Origin: Verrucomicrobiia bacterium
GTDB lineage: Bacteria > Verrucomicrobiota > Verrucomicrobiia > Verrucomicrobiales > DEV007
NCBI GenBank assembly: GCA_030425385.1
Contig: JAUIAH010000002.1
Coordinates: 1-64,000 of the forward strand
Length of the DNA: 64,000 nucleotides
Direction: 5' to 3'
Shown here: positions 7,128 through 15,797 of the stretch, piece after piece
Layout: each line of letters starts with the position of its first letter
How positions within the stretch are numbered: position 1 is the stretch's first letter
Made by a program: the position numbers and the translations under genes
Notes under the pieces: generated by a model
What the model was told of the DNA's origin: nothing
What the model saw: only the letters and a program-made list of their open reading frames with translations
Database searches by the model: none

Positions 7128-9732
7128 CCGCCTGGCGACGACCGATCCCATAGCCGACCAGGCCACTCACCGCACAGACGCCGAGGGCAAGAATGAGAAA
7201 TTCCTGCCAAGGCAAGGTGAAGAGCAAGGTCCACCCAAAGGCTTGCCGGTTGATCACATACACGATCAGGTGTCCAAGGACCACGCTTAGAAGAAAGCCT
7301 GTAACCAGACCCGCGAGCGCGATGCCAAGACTTTCCCAAGCAGTCGCCCGTGCTGTCCGAGCAGGCGTCATCCCTAGCGCTCTAAGCGTGGCCAATTCGC
7401 GAGAGCGTTCTAACAGCATGCTCGCCAAGGCAAGCCCGAGCCCAGCGATCGCTACCAGAATGCCGATCCACTTGAGTCCGTGGGTGACGGCAAAGGTCTG
7501 GTGAAAGATGCGCACCGCCTCTTCTCTCAACTGCCGATTATTCGAAATCACCATGCCAGGGAAGGAACGGGCCCAGCGCTCCTGTGTTTCTGTCAGAGAT
7601 TCTCCTGATCGCAGATGAATGGCCATGCGAGCTGCCCGTGAGTCCTCAAACGCACGAGCCAAGGTTTCGCGCTCGATCGCGATGGTCCCGAATTCATTGC
7701 CATAGTCGGCATAGATGCCCACGAGTCGCACAGCAAGCACACCGGTCGGCGTCGGCACATCAATCATGTCCCCGACAGCATGATGAAAGCGATAGGCAAA
7801 CGGCTCGCTCATCACTCCCCAGATCTCATCCACACCCGGAGGCGGGTCCATGCTCTCGGGCTCCTCCAACCAGATGGGACCGGACTCCGGGGCCAGTGCC
7901 CCTTCAAAGCCCACCCCCGCGAGAATGACGGGCACGCCTTCATAGCGGATACGGTGAAACTGTGAGACTTCTGCATTTGCGACCGCCGCGTCCGCAATGA
8001 GGGCACGCCAAGTCTGCTCACTCAACCGATTCCGACTCGACGCGTTGCCGCTTCCCTGTGGCGCGATAAAGAGGTCCGCCTTCATCACCTGATCCAGCCA
8101 ACGCTGAACGGTCTGTTCAAAGCTCCCTACCAGAATACTCATCCCACCCGCCATCGCCACCGCCACGACGAGTCCCGCCGTTGCCAGGCGATGACGTCCC
8201 GTCGCCTGGAGCAACTGACTGGCGGCGTAGAAGAGTTCTGGCACTCGTTGGCCCAGCCTGCCACCGAGGCGCGCGATACATGGAAACCACAGCCCCGCCA
8301 GGATGCCCGCTCCTGCAACCCAGAAGAATGCCGCCACGTAGCCTCCCAAGGGCAACACCCCTCCTTGTGCCGTCCTCCAGGCCGGTGCCCCATGGGCCGC
8401 CAGCGCGAGCAATACAAAGACAATGCCGACCCACGGCTTGAGAAGCACCTTCAATCCATCCGCGCGCGTGCCCCTTTGAAGCATCTGCGCGGGTGGTGTC
8501 AGGGACGCATCCCGCGCCGGCAACCATCCCGCCACGCCACTCGCAAGAATGCCCAAGGCTGACGCAAGTGCCGCTTCGCCCCAGTGCCACGCCGCCGCTT
8601 CTGTGGTATTGCTATAGTAAAGGGTATTCACCGTCTGGGCAATTGCTCGCACCGTAAGCTGCGCCAACGCCCAACCTAACAAAAGCCCTATCACTGTCCC
8701 TAAGAGCCCGAGGATCAACGCTTCGAACTGCCAGGCTCTCCGAATCGCAAAGGGAGACACACCGAGCGCCCGCAGGGTGGCAATCTCTGGGCGGCGCCGT
8801 ACGACCGCTGCCTCCAGCGCTTGCAGAATCAGGTAGATGCCGACCAGAAGAGCCAAACAGGAAAGGATGCTAAGATTGAGCCGAAAGGCCTGGGTCATCA
8901 TGCGGCCCGATTCTCGACGCTGATCGGGTGTCTCCACGAGCCAACGCTCTTCGCTCCCTTTCTCAAGGCGCTCCCGAGCAACCCGACGCCATTCGCTCTC
9001 CCAATGCCCCGACGGGATGCGCAGCTCCACGCGATGAATCTCTTCAGTCTGGCCGGTGAGCTGTTGCAGCGCGGGCAGATCGATCACGATGAGGCGATCA
9101 GGGGCTTGGATTGAGAACTCACTACTGGGAAGGAAGCCAGCCACGTGCAAGGTATGGATCGAATCATCAATGGTGAGCTGGACATCCTCATTCTCTCGCC
9201 ACCTGTGCGCCTCGGCTGCCGCACGCGTGACGTAGATGGGAGGTCCTGATGCTGCGGTCACGGGAGACATGCGCACGTTGAGCGGCACTTCCGATCCACC
9301 TGACAAATAGACAATATTGGAAAGCGCCGCCAGGTCGACGCCGAGCATCTCAAAGGTCTGTTGACCATGGCCGGCCACCGTGTCCGACGGCAGCACCGCC
9401 GTGGATTCCAGGACGGGAAACAAACCAGCGGGAAGATCGCCTAACGCTTCGCGAATCTGAGGAAGCACGGTGACAGGAAGTTTCCCCGCAGGCGACGTGA
9501 TGACCAAGTCACTAGTACCCGTCACGTTCTCAGAGAAGAGTTGAAAGCCCGCTATGGCAGCACGATTGGCCAGACGGATGGAGAAGAAGACGGCCACTCC
9601 AAGCGCCAAGATCCCTATCAGAATCACAGTTCGCCACGGCGTGTGGCACCAGTGCCTCCACGTGAAGTGTGACCACAAATGACCTAGCACTCTGGGACGC
9701 AGGGGATCAGTCGGCATGATCCAACTGGCCAT
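7105..9732 (-). CDS. FtsX/MacB-type ABC transporter permease
   Basis: An 875-residue permease with the double-FtsX layout: a membrane helix near residues 35-55 (VILIGILALGVAVFFSIRLA), a long extracytoplasmic region, three helices around 290-420, a central pair of helices near 450-500, a second core with its own N-terminal helix and periplasmic domain, and three C-terminal helices. This is the arrangement of LolC/E-like and YbbP-like exporters that work by mechanotransmission on lipids or lipoproteins. The ATPase gene sits directly upstream and overlaps by 26 bases, so the two form one transporter. ATG at 9717 (MPTDPL) is an alternative start. The substrate cannot be told. Confidence 0.85.
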   Translation of the reverse strand: MASWIMPTDPLRPRVLGHLWSHFTWRHWCHTPWRTVILIGILALGVAVFFSIRLANRAAIAGFQLFSENVTGTSDLVITSPAGKLPVTVLPQIREALGDLPAGLFPVLESTAVLPSDTVAGHGQQTFEMLGVDLAALSNIVYLSGGSEVPLNVRMSPVTAASGPPIYVTRAAAEAHRWRENEDVQLTIDDSIHTLHVAGFLPSSEFSIQAPDRLIVIDLPALQQLTGQTEEIHRVELRIPSGHWESEWRRVARERLEKGSEERWLVETPDQRRESGRMMTQAFRLNLSILSCLALLVGIYLILQALEAAVVRRRPEIATLRALGVSPFAIRRAWQFEALILGLLGTVIGLLLGWALAQLTVRAIAQTVNTLYYSNTTEAAAWHWGEAALASALGILASGVAGWLPARDASLTPPAQMLQRGTRADGLKVLLKPWVGIVFVLLALAAHGAPAWRTAQGGVLPLGGYVAAFFWVAGAGILAGLWFPCIARLGGRLGQRVPELFYAASQLLQATGRHRLATAGLVVAVAMAGGMSILVGSFEQTVQRWLDQVMKADLFIAPQGSGNASSRNRLSEQTWRALIADAAVANAEVSQFHRIRYEGVPVILAGVGFEGALAPESGPIWLEEPESMDPPPGVDEIWGVMSEPFAYRFHHAVGDMIDVPTPTGVLAVRLVGIYADYGNEFGTIAIERETLARAFEDSRAARMAIHLRSGESLTETQERWARSFPGMVISNNRQLREEAVRIFHQTFAVTHGLKWIGILVAIAGLGLALASMLLERSRELATLRALGMTPARTARATAWESLGIALAGLVTGFLLSVVLGHLIVYVINRQAFGWTLLFTLPWQEFLILALGVCAVSGLVGYGIGRRQAASLRTGG

Positions 9733-10390
9733 CGCGCATCCGCAGGGTTCGGTGGCACACTCGCGTGGCTTCTCGACTGTGCGTCACTAACAACAGCGCT
9801 GTTTCGTAGGTTTCTGTAAGGGACTCGATCAAATCAAGGATCACATTTCCCGTGGTGCTATCGAGATTCCCCGTCGGCTCATCGGCGAGGATCATGGCCG
9901 GATGAATGATCAGGGCGCGGGCAATAGCCACGCGTTGCTGCTCGCCGCCGCTAAGTTCATGTGGAAACGCAGCGCGGCGACTGGTCAGCTTTGTCTGCTC
10001 TAACAATTCATTGACCCGACTCTCTCGGATCTGACGATCCAGTCCTAATAAGCGCAAGGGAAACGCAATGTTCTCTTCCGCCGTGAGCGTGGGCAAGAGA
10101 TGAAAGAACTGGAAGATAGAGCTCAGACGGCGCCGACGAAGATCGGCCAGCGCTTCGTCCGTCAACTCCGCGAAAGGTTGGCCATCAAAGGTCAACGATC
10201 CGCCATCAGGCCGTTCCAATCCTCCCAGACAATGCAGCAAGGTGCTCTTTCCCGATCCGGAAGGACCTATGAGTGCCACGCACTCGCCTCGCCCGATCTC
10301 CAAATCCACCGCACGCAAGACGGGTGTTCCCCCGAATGATTTGGTCAGTTGGGAGGCAACAAGGAGAGGAACTGCTTGGGTGGCGTCCAT
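9707..10390 (-). CDS. ABC transporter ATPase, LolD/MacB family
   Basis: A 227-residue cytoplasmic ATPase. Walker A is GPSGSGKST (about 42-50), the Q-loop is in FQFFHLLPTLTAEEN, the signature is LSGGEQQRVAIARAL, Walker B is MILADEPTGNLD, and the switch His is in LVTHSREAT. The ADEPTGNLD form and the length place it in the LolD/MacB/FtsE group that pairs with FtsX-type permeases, and the permease gene follows with overlap. GGAGGTGA on the minus strand at 10394-10401 gives one of the best ribosome binding sites in the window and fixes the start. Confidence 0.92.
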   Translation of the reverse strand: MDATQAVPLLVASQLTKSFGGTPVLRAVDLEIGRGECVALIGPSGSGKSTLLHCLGGLERPDGGSLTFDGQPFAELTDEALADLRRRRLSSIFQFFHLLPTLTAEENIAFPLRLLGLDRQIRESRVNELLEQTKLTSRRAAFPHELSGGEQQRVAIARALIIHPAMILADEPTGNLDSTTGNVILDLIESLTETYETALLLVTHSREATRVCHRTLRMRDGQLDHAD

Positions 10391-10456
10391 GAGTCACCTC
10401 CACCTAAGGGAGAAATCTGCCTCTGCCTACTCGATCTCGCCCCCAAATTCCCTGAA

Positions 10457-10798
10457 TCAGGACTGCGTCTTCGCCAACTGTTGGCGAAGCGTTTCAATCT
10501 GGGTCCGCTGCTGGGCGACGATTTCTCGAAGACGCATGTTCTCTTGAATCACTTCAGGATAGTCCATGCCCTCCTCCGCCTCCGGTGCCTCTTGCACGTC
10601 TTCCTGACCTGGCTTCGGCAATTGCGAAAGCGTGAAATTCTCAAGTTTACGCAGATCGACCCGCCAGCATTTCCCAATACGGATCCCTGGCAGAATGCCT
10701 TGTCGAAGCAAGCTATAGACATACGAGGGCGATACGCTCAGGAGTTTGGCCACTTCCTTGGCCGTCGCGAAAGGGCTTTGAGGAGATGAAGAAGACAT
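10457..10798 (-). CDS. Small HTH (excisionase-like) DNA-binding protein with coiled-coil tail
   Basis: A 113-residue protein. Residues about 10-55 match the winged-helix HTH_17/excisionase pattern: ATAKEVAKLLSVSPSYVYSL, then GILPGIRIGKCWRVDLRKLE, where the Trp-Arg-Val strand is the usual wing. Residues 75-113 form a short heptad-rich segment (ENMRLREIVAQQRTQIETLR), likely a dimerising coiled coil. No integrase or phage gene is nearby, so it is more likely a host regulator than a true excisionase. It lies 66 bases upstream of the ABC operon in the same direction and may regulate or share transcription with it. Bases 10799-10996 show no gene. Confidence 0.7.
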   Translation of the reverse strand: MSSSSPQSPFATAKEVAKLLSVSPSYVYSLLRQGILPGIRIGKCWRVDLRKLENFTLSQLPKPGQEDVQEAPEAEEGMDYPEVIQENMRLREIVAQQRTQIETLRQQLAKTQS

Positions 10799-10996
10799 AT
10801 GACATTCACGGGCGCACGCCCAAGCAGGTGAGAGATTATCATAGAATCCCTCACCCTACCCGCAACCCAGAAGTCGGTAAATTTACCAAACGAGATGGCA
10901 AATTATGCAAAGCTTCGCCAATATAGGCCAAATAGCGCCCTTCATATCGAAATGATACAACACTGAGTGCCGAGCCCTCGTCTCGACTTGGCTTGG

Positions 10997-11857
10997 TCAG
11001 TCCGCGCTTGCGCCCGCTCCTTGGCTGATGATCGCTTCGATCATTCGGGCGGCATGCACGTTGGGGCGCACGTCGTGGACACGAATGAGGCGCACGCCAA
11101 GCTCGATCGCGTAGGCGGTGAGCGCCACCGTGGGCCACTTGCGGGCCTCCAATTCAGGGGCATCCAGCACTGCACCCATGAACGATTTCCGGGATACCCC
11201 CAGCAAGACCGGGCAATTCCAAACCCGAAACTCTTCTAGGTGCTTCAGCAGTCGCAGGTTGTGCTCCACGGTCTTCCCAAAGCCAATGCCCGGATCGAAC
11301 ACCAAACACTCCTGCGCTACCCCAGCAGCGAGCGCTTGCTTACCCTGACATTCCAAGAAATCCCTTACTTCGCGCACCACATCTTCATAACGAGGCGCCT
11401 GCTGCATGGTGCGTGGTCGTCCTCGCATGTGCATGAGCACCAAGCCAGCCTCCGTTCGTGCCGCCAGACGCGCCATTTGGGAATCGCCTAGCAAACCAGT
11501 CACATCATTGATGATGGCGGCACCCGCATTGATCGCTGCTTCAGCGACCGCAGCCTTAGAGGTATCGATCGAAATCACCGTGTCTGGCATCTCGGCCATG
11601 ATCGCCTCAATGACAGGCAGCACACGCGCCCGCTCCTCCTCTGCCGAGACCTCCCCCGCTCCAGGTCGCGTGGACTCCCCGCCAATGTCGAGAATATCCG
11701 CCCCTTCCGCAAGCATGGTGCGGGCATGCGCAAGTGCTGCCTCGACCTGATCATACCGCCCCCCATCAGAGAAGGAATCCGGCGTGACGTTGAGGATTCC
11801 CATGACGAGAGTACGATGAGACAGGTCCCATTGATGATGCCGAGCGCGCCAACGCAT
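10997..11857 (-). CDS. folP: Dihydropteroate synthase
   Basis: A 286-residue TIM-barrel enzyme of folate synthesis that joins p-aminobenzoate to 6-hydroxymethyl-dihydropterin diphosphate. Characteristic motifs are MGILNVTPDSFSDGG near the N-terminus, DIGGESTRPGA, ISIDTSKA, NDVTGL, FDPGIGFGKT and GVSRKSFMG, and the C-terminal IRVHDV. All are intact and the length is normal. It diverges from the Aas-like gene over about 100 bases (11858-11955), which probably hold both promoters. Confidence 0.95.
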   Translation of the reverse strand: MRWRARHHQWDLSHRTLVMGILNVTPDSFSDGGRYDQVEAALAHARTMLAEGADILDIGGESTRPGAGEVSAEEERARVLPVIEAIMAEMPDTVISIDTSKAAVAEAAINAGAAIINDVTGLLGDSQMARLAARTEAGLVLMHMRGRPRTMQQAPRYEDVVREVRDFLECQGKQALAAGVAQECLVFDPGIGFGKTVEHNLRLLKHLEEFRVWNCPVLLGVSRKSFMGAVLDAPELEARKWPTVALTAYAIELGVRLIRVHDVRPNVHAARMIEAIISQGAGASAD

Positions 11858-11955
11858 AGAGAGCGATGCTTCCGTGCAATCGCTTGGAGATCAAGTTTCC
11901 TTGTGAAATTTGGGTTGGATCATTGGCTAGGGTGCCTCATGGTGGCGCACGACCT

Positions 11956-14100
11956 ATGGCGACAGAGAACGACCACATCCGCGGCGGCACACGCTTATCC
12001 GATCAAGGAGCCTTGCTCATTCCCAATCGACTCGCTTTCGATGAATTGCTAGTCTTAGAGAAGGAACTGCAATCCCGTGAAGTGGCCTACCTTGTCGAAG
12101 CGCACGCTGTCCTGGATGCCCCACTCCGCGGCTACTTGGAGAACGATGGGGTCACCACCTTGCAATTTGACGCACGCAAGGATTTGCCCATTGATCTTCA
12201 GAAGGCCCTGCATCAGGAAATAGCCAAGAATCGCCTCGTCATCTTCGTCCCTGGACGCAGCCGAACCTGTGCCGACCCTACCACAACCATCCCTAGCAAA
12301 CTCACTGAATTTCTGTTAGAGACTCGAGTTCGTGTGCATGGCATCTTCGTCGCAAGACCCTTCGAAGCGCGCTTTCCCTTTGAAGCCTTGGCTGAAGATC
12401 CTGGCCCCGTCTTCGTGATCACGGAGCCCTTGGAACGCGAGTCAGTGACCATGGCGAACTTCCAAGAGAAGCTCATGGAAGCTGGGGTGGAAGCCTTTCA
12501 AACGCGTTCCTTCCTGGGCTATCACCTGGGATTCGCCGTCTTGTCAGGATTGAAGCAGAGTGGTGCGACCGCCGGCATCATTGACGGGATCGACGACTCA
12601 GAAACTCCTTACGACAAGATTCTCGCCGCAAGTCTCGCCCTCGCCAAGGTCATTAAGAAGCGAACCTCCAAGAAACGTGTGGGCATCATCTTGCCTCCCA
12701 GCCGCGGAGGCTTTGTCGCTAATATCGCCGTTCTGTTAGCCAACAAAGTCCCGGTGAACCTTAACTTCACCGCGAGCACAGACGCCGTCGCCTCGGCCAT
12801 CCGCCAAGGGGACCTTGATCTGTTTCTTTCAGGCACCGCGTTCATGGAAAAGATGACGCGCTTCTCCTGGCCAGACTCGAAAGCGATGCTGTTGCTGGAC
12901 CAAGTGCTTCCCAAGATCAAATGGAAGATTGCCTGCTGGCTCGTGGTTTCCAGAATGCTCAGCGCCCGTCGTCTAGCGGCACTGATTGGCCTCCCCGAGA
13001 AGGGGGGCGATGAAGAAGCCGTTCTCCTCTTCACGAGTGGTAGTTCTGGAGAACCGAAAGGAGTCGTTCTCTCTCACGCGAATCTGCTTGCCAACGTCAA
13101 TCAATTCGCCTGTCGCCTCAACCTGAGTCAGACCGATAAAGTGCTAGGGTGCCTCCCCTTATTCCATAGCTTTGGATGTACGGTCACCATGTGGTACCCA
13201 TTTATCGAGGGCTACTCGGTAGTCTCTTATCCGAGCCCGGTCGAAACTAAGCGCTTGGCTGAATTGATCGAAACCTATCAAGTCAACCTTTTGTTAGGGA
13301 CGCCCACCTTTCTCCGAGGCTACCTCCGCAAAGGCACGCCAGAGCAATTTGCGAGCATCAAACTCGTGGTCTCCGGTGCCGAGAAACTGCCAGCCGCTGT
13401 TTCCGAAGCGTTCCGTGAGAAGCTTGGACTTGAGATTCTCGAGGGTTACGGACTCACTGAGACCTCCCCGGTAACCAATGCCAACCTCCCCGATCCCGAG
13501 CCCGATCCAGACCCTAACGTTCCGGTATTGCCCGGTCTGCGGCGAGGCTCAGTGGGCCATCTTCTACCTGGCATCGCCGCACGCATCACCGATCCCGATT
13601 CAGATCTTCCTCAGCCCCTTCATGAAACAGGGATGATCTGGCTCAAAGGGGCCAATATCTTTCAAGGTTATTTGAATGACCCTAAGCGCAGTCATGCGGT
13701 ACTCCAAGGAGGCTGGTTCAAGACAGGGGATATTGGAAGACTCGATGCGGACGGATTCCTCTTCATCGAGGGTCGACTCTCACGCTTTTCCAAGATTGGA
13801 GGAGAAATGGTACCCCACGAAACGGTTGAGACGTATCTCAATAACGCCCTTCAATTTGGATCGAGCGATGAACGCCGGCTTGCTATTGCCGGGATTCCTG
13901 ATCCATCGAAAGGCGAAGCTTTGGTACTTCTGTGTACGGATCCAGATCTGGATTTCGATTCCTTGCGGAAACACCTCATTGCCGAAGGCGTGCCTTCCCT
14001 CTGGGTGCCCAAGAAATGGAAGCACGTGGAGACCATCCCATGCCTCGCCTCAGGCAAACTCGACATCCGCGCCTGCCAGGAATTGGCCCTCGCCTCCTGA
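11956..14100 (+). CDS. Acyl-activating enzyme (AMP-binding), Aas-like
   Basis: The frame is open from 11866, but the first 30 residues look non-coding and would leave only 8 bases to folP, so ATG 11956 (714 aa) is preferred. The C-terminal two thirds is an adenylate-forming enzyme: LLFTSGSSGEPKGVVLSH, EGYGLTETSPV, KTGDIGRLD, GRLSRFSKIGGEMV and the final catalytic Lys in LASGKLDI. This set fits long-chain acyl-CoA or acyl-ACP synthetases, and FSKIGGEMV is typical of Aas. The N-terminal 250 residues begin GALLIPNRLAFDELLVLEK, which recalls the start of a PlsC acyltransferase (NHxxxxD) but lacks His and Asp. It may therefore keep only the acyl-activating activity. Seven bases separate it from the RDD gene. 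Confidence 0.8.
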   Translation: MATENDHIRGGTRLSDQGALLIPNRLAFDELLVLEKELQSREVAYLVEAHAVLDAPLRGYLENDGVTTLQFDARKDLPIDLQKALHQEIAKNRLVIFVPGRSRTCADPTTTIPSKLTEFLLETRVRVHGIFVARPFEARFPFEALAEDPGPVFVITEPLERESVTMANFQEKLMEAGVEAFQTRSFLGYHLGFAVLSGLKQSGATAGIIDGIDDSETPYDKILAASLALAKVIKKRTSKKRVGIILPPSRGGFVANIAVLLANKVPVNLNFTASTDAVASAIRQGDLDLFLSGTAFMEKMTRFSWPDSKAMLLLDQVLPKIKWKIACWLVVSRMLSARRLAALIGLPEKGGDEEAVLLFTSGSSGEPKGVVLSHANLLANVNQFACRLNLSQTDKVLGCLPLFHSFGCTVTMWYPFIEGYSVVSYPSPVETKRLAELIETYQVNLLLGTPTFLRGYLRKGTPEQFASIKLVVSGAEKLPAAVSEAFREKLGLEILEGYGLTETSPVTNANLPDPEPDPDPNVPVLPGLRRGSVGHLLPGIAARITDPDSDLPQPLHETGMIWLKGANIFQGYLNDPKRSHAVLQGGWFKTGDIGRLDADGFLFIEGRLSRFSKIGGEMVPHETVETYLNNALQFGSSDERRLAIAGIPDPSKGEALVLLCTDPDLDFDSLRKHLIAEGVPSLWVPKKWKHVETIPCLASGKLDIRACQELALAS

Positions 14101-14107
14101 GCCAGCG

Positions 14108-14734
14108 ATGAGCGAAGAAGCCTCGCAAGCCCCCCCACCACGGAAGCAACTGGCCCCTTCCGATCCCCGCTACGTCTACACAACCGTCATCGAGCGCATT
14201 GGCGGGACGATCGTCGACATGATCTTCCTCCATATCATTCTCATCCCCTTGCGGGTGCCCGCAGCTGATTGGTCGTTCCGCACGGGAACCATTGTCCCCG
14301 CGATCGCGTTTACCCTCGTCTACTTTGGAGTGCTCATTCTCTTACTCCGCTATCGCGGACTCACGCCGGGCGGGTTGCCCCTGCGTTATCGCGTTCGCGA
14401 TTTGGATATGCAGTTTCTATCATGGATGCGTTGCTGGAGACGCATAGCTCCTCACATTATCATACACGCCATTGGTCTATGGCGACTTCACGCCGTCATA
14501 CAAGGGTTTCAGGCGTCGGGAGAACCCTATGATTTCAAGGAAATTCCGGCTCTCATGAAGGAATACGGGGGCCTATGGAATGTGGCTGTGGCGGCGTTGA
14601 ACGGATTTATCATCGTTGACCTGCTCTTCGTGATACAAAGCCCAAGAAATCAGTCGCTAAGTGACCGACTCGCGGGAAGTTTTGTCGTCTCCCGCGCGGC
14701 ACACTCCCATGGCACATCAGACCCACATCGCTGA
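14108..14734 (+). CDS. RDD-family membrane protein
   Basis: The frame is open from 13676, but that part overlaps the synthetase; ATG 14108, 7 bases after the previous stop, gives a 208-residue protein. After a Pro-rich start comes VYTTVIERIGGTIVDMIFLH, which carries the Arg/Asp pattern that names the RDD family, followed by hydrophobic segments near residues 40-60, 65-90, 115-140 and 160-185. LSDRLAGSFVV near the end is the usual RDD closing motif (SLxDRLAGT). Some RDD proteins are linked to ion transport or envelope stress; the role here is unknown. The next gene starts inside its last 26 bases. Confidence 0.75.
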   Translation: MSEEASQAPPPRKQLAPSDPRYVYTTVIERIGGTIVDMIFLHIILIPLRVPAADWSFRTGTIVPAIAFTLVYFGVLILLLRYRGLTPGGLPLRYRVRDLDMQFLSWMRCWRRIAPHIIIHAIGLWRLHAVIQGFQASGEPYDFKEIPALMKEYGGLWNVAVAALNGFIIVDLLFVIQSPRNQSLSDRLAGSFVVSRAAHSHGTSDPHR

Positions 14735-15797
14735 TCTCTTTCTTGAGCACGACGGCATCATGTCGTTCGAGCGCTATATGAGGGAAGCGCTCTATCATCC
14801 GCGCTATGGCTACTACGCCAGCAATATCTCGTCTGTAGGCAAGCGGGGCGATTTCTCTACCAGCGCCACCATCAGTACCATGCTGGGCAAAGCGATTGGC
14901 CAATGGGCCTTGAAACAGCGCACGGAAGTGTTGGGCTTGGGATTTGGCAAACGATGGAATGTGATTGAAATCGGCGCGGGGGATGGCTCGCTGGCTCGCA
15001 GCTTTGTCGATGGGCTCGGCACCTTTCAGCGTCGTTTCGTCAACTATCATATTGTAGATGTTTCCGAGCCACTTCGACGCAAACAACAAGAGAAATTAGG
15101 CCGCCGTGCGCAGTGGCACGAGACCATGGAGGAGGCTCTTACCGCTTGCGAAGGTGAGGCGATCATCTTCTCCAATGAACTCATTGATGCCTTCCCCGCC
15201 ACCATCGTTCGTTGGAACAGTGCTAGCGGAACATGGCAAGAGTTGTATCTCCGCGATCAAGGAGTGCAAGGTTTCTCAGAAGAATACCGCCCACTCAGTG
15301 TCGAGAATGAAGCTGCCGGAAGCTCTGTATTTGGATCCTGGGACCACCCCGAGATTCCATTGAAGGATGGGCAGCGCTGCGAGATTCTCTTTAGTTATCG
15401 GAAATGGCTTCAACCGTGGCTGAGCAAATGGCAGCGCGGAACCATGCTCACGATCGACTATGGAGGTTCCTTTCCTGAGCTCTACCGCAAACGCCCTAAC
15501 GGAACCCTGCGTGGTTATTTCCAAGGAGTGCGATTGGAGGGAGACGAAGTGTTTGACCGCTTCGGGCATCAAGACCTCACGGTGGACGTGAATTTCACAG
15601 ATGTCTGTCAGTGGAGCACGGCCGAAGGTCTCGAAACAGTGCAAGAACGGAGTCAGCGGGAATTTCTCCTGGAGACCCTACCACAGTTAGAAGACTTTCG
15701 CATGCAGCAGCAAGACTCCGCCTTGGAATTTCTTCTTTCCACTTACGGAGCCGGCAATGCTTTTCGCGTATTGGAACAGCGAACGAAGTCCTCATGA
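14709..15797 (+). CDS. MidA/NDUFAF7-type SAM-dependent methyltransferase
   Basis: ATG 14709 (MAHQTHIADLF) is preferred over GTG 14661 and gives 362 residues, normal for the family. It opens with ISFxxYMREALYHPRYGYY-like sequence (here MSFERYMREALYHPRYGYY), then GDFSTSATIS, the SAM-binding VIEIGAGDGSLARSF, and later IIFSNELIDAFP, TMLTIDYGG and QDLTVDVNFTDV. The mitochondrial relative NDUFAF7 methylates an arginine of a complex I subunit; bacterial substrates are mostly unknown. It overlaps the RDD gene upstream and shares ATGA with the exosortase gene downstream, so translation is coupled. Confidence 0.85.
   Translation: MAHQTHIADLFLEHDGIMSFERYMREALYHPRYGYYASNISSVGKRGDFSTSATISTMLGKAIGQWALKQRTEVLGLGFGKRWNVIEIGAGDGSLARSFVDGLGTFQRRFVNYHIVDVSEPLRRKQQEKLGRRAQWHETMEEALTACEGEAIIFSNELIDAFPATIVRWNSASGTWQELYLRDQGVQGFSEEYRPLSVENEAAGSSVFGSWDHPEIPLKDGQRCEILFSYRKWLQPWLSKWQRGTMLTIDYGGSFPELYRKRPNGTLRGYFQGVRLEGDEVFDRFGHQDLTVDVNFTDVCQWSTAEGLETVQERSQREFLLETLPQLEDFRMQQQDSALEFLLSTYGAGNAFRVLEQRTKSS

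Noticed and set aside
9707-9732. Frameshift fusing the ABC ATPase and permease
   Set aside because: Both frames end and start cleanly; a short overlap between such genes is normal.
15611-15793. N-terminal extension of the exosortase
   Set aside because: It overlaps the methyltransferase gene and reads as non-coding Arg/Ser-rich sequence.
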